From the NCBI GenBank assembly GCA_017445405.1, contig JAFSUD010000024.1:38212-102211 (forward strand): a stretch of 64,000 nt of DNA. Direction: 5' to 3'. The notes beneath the pieces were generated by a model that did no database searches, was not told the DNA's origin, and saw nothing but the letters and a program-made list of their open reading frames with translations. Origin of the DNA: Synergistaceae bacterium. Lineage in GTDB: Bacteria; Synergistota; Synergistia; Synergistales; Aminobacteriaceae. Shown here piece by piece: positions 60,963 to 64,000 of the stretch (its first letter is position 1; each line of letters starts with the position of its first letter). A program made the position numbers and the translations under genes.

Positions 60963-62288
60963 ATGAAGTTAGTAGTTATTGGGACAGGCTATGTAGGCTT
61001 GGTTACAGGGACATGCTTTGCACGTTACGGCAATAATGTTGTCTGCGTAGATGTCAACGAGGAACGCGTCGAGACTCTCAAGCAGGGAAAAGTCCCCTTC
61101 TACGAGCCCGGCCTCGAGGAAATGATGACCCGCAACATGCGCGAAGGCCGCCTCTCCTTCACCACCTCCACCTCAGAAGCCCTCAAAGATTCTGAAGCGT
61201 GCTTTATCTGCGTCGGCACTCCCCAAGCTCCAGACGGCAGCGCAAACATGACCTACATTCAGAGTGCAGCAAGAGACATAGGGCAGGGCATGGCCGGAGA
61301 TCTGCTGGTTATCGTGAAGTCAACTGTTCCCGTCGGAACTAACAAGATGGTGCAGGGAATCATTGAGGGCGAACTTTCAGGAAGGAACGCATCACACAAG
61401 CTCTACATGGCATCTAACCCCGAGTTCCTGCGTGAAGGCTCCTCACTGACGGACTTTCTCGAGCCTGACCGGGTCATAATCGGCGTAAACGATCCCGAAG
61501 GCCAGAAGATATTCATGCAGATGTATTCATTCCTTGAGCCGTCAAAGCTGCTCTTCATGGACACAGCCAGCGCAGAAATGTCAAAGTATGCCGCAAACGC
61601 AATGTTAGCCTCCCGAATATCCTTCATGAACGAGATGGCCGGAATCTGCGAGCACGTCGGCGCAAACGTCGAGAGTGTCAGGCGCGGAATCGGTCTCGAC
61701 GAACGCATCGGCAAACGCTTCCTGAACGCCGGGTGCGGCTACGGCGGATCATGCTTCCCGAAAGACGTTAGGGCATTACGCGACTTCGCAAGGGCAGCAG
61801 GATACGAGCCTCAGATTCTCACAGCAATAGATGATGTCAACGAGCGCGCAAAAGCCTCAATGTTCACGAAGATTTCGTCCAAGTTCGACACTCTGCAGGG
61901 AAAAGTGATAGCGATATGGGGACTCTCGTTCAAGCCCAAGACCAGCGACACACGCGAAGCTCCCGCGCAGGTGCTCATCAAGTCATTGCTCGAGGCCGGA
62001 GCGCACATTCAGGCGAGCGACCCGAGAGCAGTTGACGAGACGAGAGCAGTTCTCGGCGACAGACAGGGACTCGTCTACGTGAACGATATGTACGACGCTG
62101 TGAACTCTGCCGACGCACTGGCAGTGATGACCGAGTGGGACATCTACAGGCAGCCGGACTTTGAGCGCATGAAGAAGCTCATGAACCGCACGCTGATAAT
62201 TGACGGAAGGAATCTCTATGCGCTGGACGAGATGAAGCGCAGAGGCTTTGAGTATATATCAGTAGGCCGTCCGGAGGTCAGCGTATGA
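60963..62288 (+). CDS. ugd: UDP-glucose 6-dehydrogenase
   Basis: 441 aa. N-terminal G-T-G-Y-V-G-L-V-T-G, I-C-V-G-T-P, S-T-V-P-V-G-T, A-S-N-P-E-F-L-R-E-G-S, G-C-G-Y-G-G-S-C-F-P-K-D (catalytic Cys) and G-L-S-F-K-P-K-T-S-D-T-R-E-A-P are standard. Makes UDP-glucuronate for surface glycan from UDP-glucose. Downstream lipoprotein gene overlaps by ATGA. Confidence 0.95.
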   Translation: MKLVVIGTGYVGLVTGTCFARYGNNVVCVDVNEERVETLKQGKVPFYEPGLEEMMTRNMREGRLSFTTSTSEALKDSEACFICVGTPQAPDGSANMTYIQSAARDIGQGMAGDLLVIVKSTVPVGTNKMVQGIIEGELSGRNASHKLYMASNPEFLREGSSLTDFLEPDRVIIGVNDPEGQKIFMQMYSFLEPSKLLFMDTASAEMSKYAANAMLASRISFMNEMAGICEHVGANVESVRRGIGLDERIGKRFLNAGCGYGGSCFPKDVRALRDFARAAGYEPQILTAIDDVNERAKASMFTKISSKFDTLQGKVIAIWGLSFKPKTSDTREAPAQVLIKSLLEAGAHIQASDPRAVDETRAVLGDRQGLVYVNDMYDAVNSADALAVMTEWDIYRQPDFERMKKLMNRTLIIDGRNLYALDEMKRRGFEYISVGRPEVSV

Positions 62289-62722
62289 GGAAGCTGCTTG
62301 CTCTCGTTATCGTGCTCATGTCTGCAGGGTGCGCGGTGTGTGCCGACGTTGCAGGGCTTGAACGTGAAGCTATGGTGATGAAAGTTGAGCTTGCCGGGCT
62401 GGGAAGTTCGGGCGATCCTTCCGAGCGCGAGGCTATCCTGCTGAAGATAATAGACAGGTGCAGGGGCACAGAAGAGGGCGAGGCGGCGTACTGGGATTTG
62501 GCGGATCTGTACCTCGAGGGCTTTCCTGAAGAGATGAGGCAGGAGGCGAGGGAGATGCTGGAGCTTTGCCTGAAGAATTACCCTAAGACGCGCAGGTCAG
62601 TTCTTGTGAAGTGCAGGCTGGTTGACTTGTACGACGCGAAGGACAAACGGAGGGCTGAACTTGTGAAGCAGCTCAAGAATGATTCAGGCCTTCCGTCTAT
62701 GCTGAAATCATCTCTTAACTAG
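62285..62722 (+). CDS. small lipoprotein or secreted TPR-like protein
   Basis: 145 aa. N-terminal hydrophobic signal with lipobox-like S-A-G-C (Cys16). The rest is helical (E-A-A-Y-W-D-L-A-D-L-Y-L-E-G-F-P, E-M-L-E-L-C-L-K-N-Y-P) with tetratricopeptide-like A/L/Y pattern. Coupled to ugd by ATGA overlap. Function unknown; possibly a lipoprotein with a short TPR unit. Confidence 0.65.
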   Translation: MRKLLALVIVLMSAGCAVCADVAGLEREAMVMKVELAGLGSSGDPSEREAILLKIIDRCRGTEEGEAAYWDLADLYLEGFPEEMRQEAREMLELCLKNYPKTRRSVLVKCRLVDLYDAKDKRRAELVKQLKNDSGLPSMLKSSLN

Positions 62723-62754
62723 GGAATAATGCGTAAATTTTTATGATGTGTTAA

Positions 62755-62782
62755 TTGACAAAACACTAACACGGTGTAGAAT
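62755..62782 (+). promoter_or_regulatory. sigma70-type promoter of the secreted protein at 62854
   Basis: TTGACA (62755-62760), 16-base spacer, TAGAAT (62777-62782). The strongest consensus promoter in the window, 72 bases ahead of the ATG. Confidence 0.75.
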
Positions 62783-62853
62783 CTGCATATCCTAGTTCTG
62801 CGTGTATTACTTAGTTGTACCTACATTATTTTTTGGAAGGAGTAATTATTTTT

Positions 62854-64000
62854 ATGAAGAAGTATTTAGCGTTATTGGCAGCAGTATTAGTGTTTGCGTT
62901 CGCGGGAATGGCCTTCGCAGCAGATACCAATGCTCCCACAAGCGGACACGGCGGAAGTCAGCCCGTAGCTGACCCTGACAGCGGCAACACCGGTTCAGCG
63001 GGTGCGACAGAAGTAACAGAAGTGGTTGTTGAGACAAAAGCTCCAGTACAAGTTGTAGTGGTAGCTGCAGCAGTGGCGACGGTAGCTTCAGCAGAAGACG
63101 TGAAAGTTACAGTAGTTCAGGCAGTTTTGAACGCTATCAGCAATGCAATCAGCTCTATTCTCGAGGCACTTGGCATAACTGGCGGCTCAACTGAAGTGAA
63201 GGGTGCAGACAACATCGAGGTCAACGAGGAAGAGGCTTATGCATCAGATGAAGAGGCTATGGAGCAGTCAGCTGCAAGACTCGAGAACAACGGAGTAACC
63301 GGCCAGACAGCAGTAGCAGCACTTCCCAGAGGTATGGCCGTCAAGGAGTCCGGCACTCAGCCTGTAAGTCTGCCCAAGTTCAAGAAGGAAATGTACGGCA
63401 AGAGGCCGCAGATGAACATGTTCCCGCGCGGCAGAGCACGTAATGCAGAGTTCGCAGCAGCAGCAGACGGCGACGGAGATGCAGTGTTCCTTGACAGCAC
63501 CGGAGCACAGGTCAACGTAATTCCCGGCGAGGACAATGCTAACGGAGCAGAGCCGGGCCAGCTGACAGCAGTAGTGTACATGGAAGCAGGAGAGACGTAT
63601 GACCCTGTTATCTCAGTTCCTACAGAGGAAATCACTTCTGATACTGCACTGGCAAACCAAGTTACCACTAAGGCGGTTGCAGAAGAAGTAATCACTACTC
63701 AGACTTTTATGGCAACGTCCACATTCTCGACGTTTGTACCTAGCGCACTGCTTGAGGGCACGAACTACGTAACCATTCCGGCAGACGCGGTATCAGCAGC
63801 AGGATGGGAAGACACAGCAGCAGAGAAAGCCTACAAGGAGGCAGATGCCAGCTTCGACGTGTACACAGTTGCAGCACTTCCCGCAATCGCAGCACCGGCA
63901 GCTCCGACATGGTACATCGCAGCAGTATCGTTCGACAGAGGCACGAAGACAGCCAGCGACCTTTACACAGGCGCAGCACTTGAGTTCTTCCCGAGCAACG
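62854..64000 (+). CDS. secreted protein with Y-x-P-V-I module (partial, runs off window)
   Basis: Open from ATG 62854 (GGAAGGAG upstream) to the window end without a stop; at least 382 aa. Signal peptide 1-23 (A-F-A-A). It then has a V/A-rich stretch, a helical Q-A-V-L-N-A-I-S-N-A-I-S-S-I-L-E-A-L segment and a D-A-V-F-L-D-S-T-G-A-Q-V-N-V-I-P-G...V-Y-M-E-A-G-E-T-Y-D-P-V-I-S module. The last two elements also occur in the protease at 17.3-22.7 kb. By that similarity a Synerg-CTERM may lie beyond the window. Function unknown. No frame in other readings competes with it. Confidence 0.75.
   Translation, partial: MKKYLALLAAVLVFAFAGMAFAADTNAPTSGHGGSQPVADPDSGNTGSAGATEVTEVVVETKAPVQVVVVAAAVATVASAEDVKVTVVQAVLNAISNAISSILEALGITGGSTEVKGADNIEVNEEEAYASDEEAMEQSAARLENNGVTGQTAVAALPRGMAVKESGTQPVSLPKFKKEMYGKRPQMNMFPRGRARNAEFAAAADGDGDAVFLDSTGAQVNVIPGEDNANGAEPGQLTAVVYMEAGETYDPVISVPTEEITSDTALANQVTTKAVAEEVITTQTFMATSTFSTFVPSALLEGTNYVTIPADAVSAAGWEDTAAEKAYKEADASFDVYTVAALPAIAAPAAPTWYIAAVSFDRGTKTASDLYTGAALEFFPSN

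Overview
The window looks like a chromosomal segment of a gut- or rumen-type Synergistota (Synergistaceae-like) bacterium, G+C roughly 50%. The main evidence is a secreted papain-like protease ending in a GGGC / hydrophobic / KRKR tail that matches the Synerg-CTERM sorting signal. A diderm envelope is supported by KDO genes (kdsA, kdsD, kdsB) and a glycan-assembly region. No phage, CRISPR array or rRNA was seen. One tRNA-Leu(CAG) and one candidate small structured RNA are present.

Layout. 1-2.8 kb: end of a beta-propeller protein, an M13 peptidase and a cytidylate-kinase-like protein. 2.9-6.3 kb: a tight operon recO-like, cobT, nicotinamidase, HAD phosphatase, HdeD-like. 6.4-10.2 kb: a partner-switching signalling cassette (STAS antagonist, SpoIIE phosphatase/kinase sensor with an in-frame TAG, ATPase-cNMP fusion). 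10.2-11.6 kb: a solo TnpB element. 11.6-17.2 kb: class I aldolase, a truncated MmeI-like methyltransferase remnant, Cof-type HAD, the candidate ncRNA, a phosphodiester glycosidase and a small secreted protein. 17.3-22.7 kb: the large Synerg-CTERM protease. 22.8-25.2 kb: an unrecognised four-gene operon (AAA+ ATPase plus three small proteins, two sharing an E-[VI]-P-P-D-I motif). 25.3-30.4 kb (minus): glycan-initiating sugar-phosphate transferase, membrane protein, manA, alr and a HicA/HicB-like pair.

30.5-36.7 kb: class II aldolase, kdsA, aspartokinase-like, kdsD, kdsB and an ELM1-type protein. 36.7-48.5 kb: glycosyltransferases, an SDR-cytidylyltransferase, a CDP-alcohol transferase and a Wzy/WaaL-like membrane protein, with DUF2156, HU and a 624-aa unknown. 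48.6-50.1 kb: a double-OB protein and an RpiR regulator. 50.3-59.4 kb (minus): rpoC and rpoB, separated from the usual ribosomal-protein neighbours. 59.6-64 kb: tRNA-Leu, a methyltransferase, UDP-glucose dehydrogenase, a small lipoprotein and a secreted protein that runs off the end.

The most striking signal is three long G/C homopolymers (G10, C8, C11), all inside surface-glycan genes. Two of these genes are frameshifted exactly at the tract and would be restored by losing one base. This looks like slipped-strand phase variation of the cell surface. The producer of a CDP-activated alcohol and a CDP-alcohol transferase both carry tracts. A second theme is short tandem partial duplications at gene ends (four cases: 66 bp to about 200 bp), which leave gene debris at operon junctions. 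The third is the AAA+/PPDI operon, for which I know no described function.
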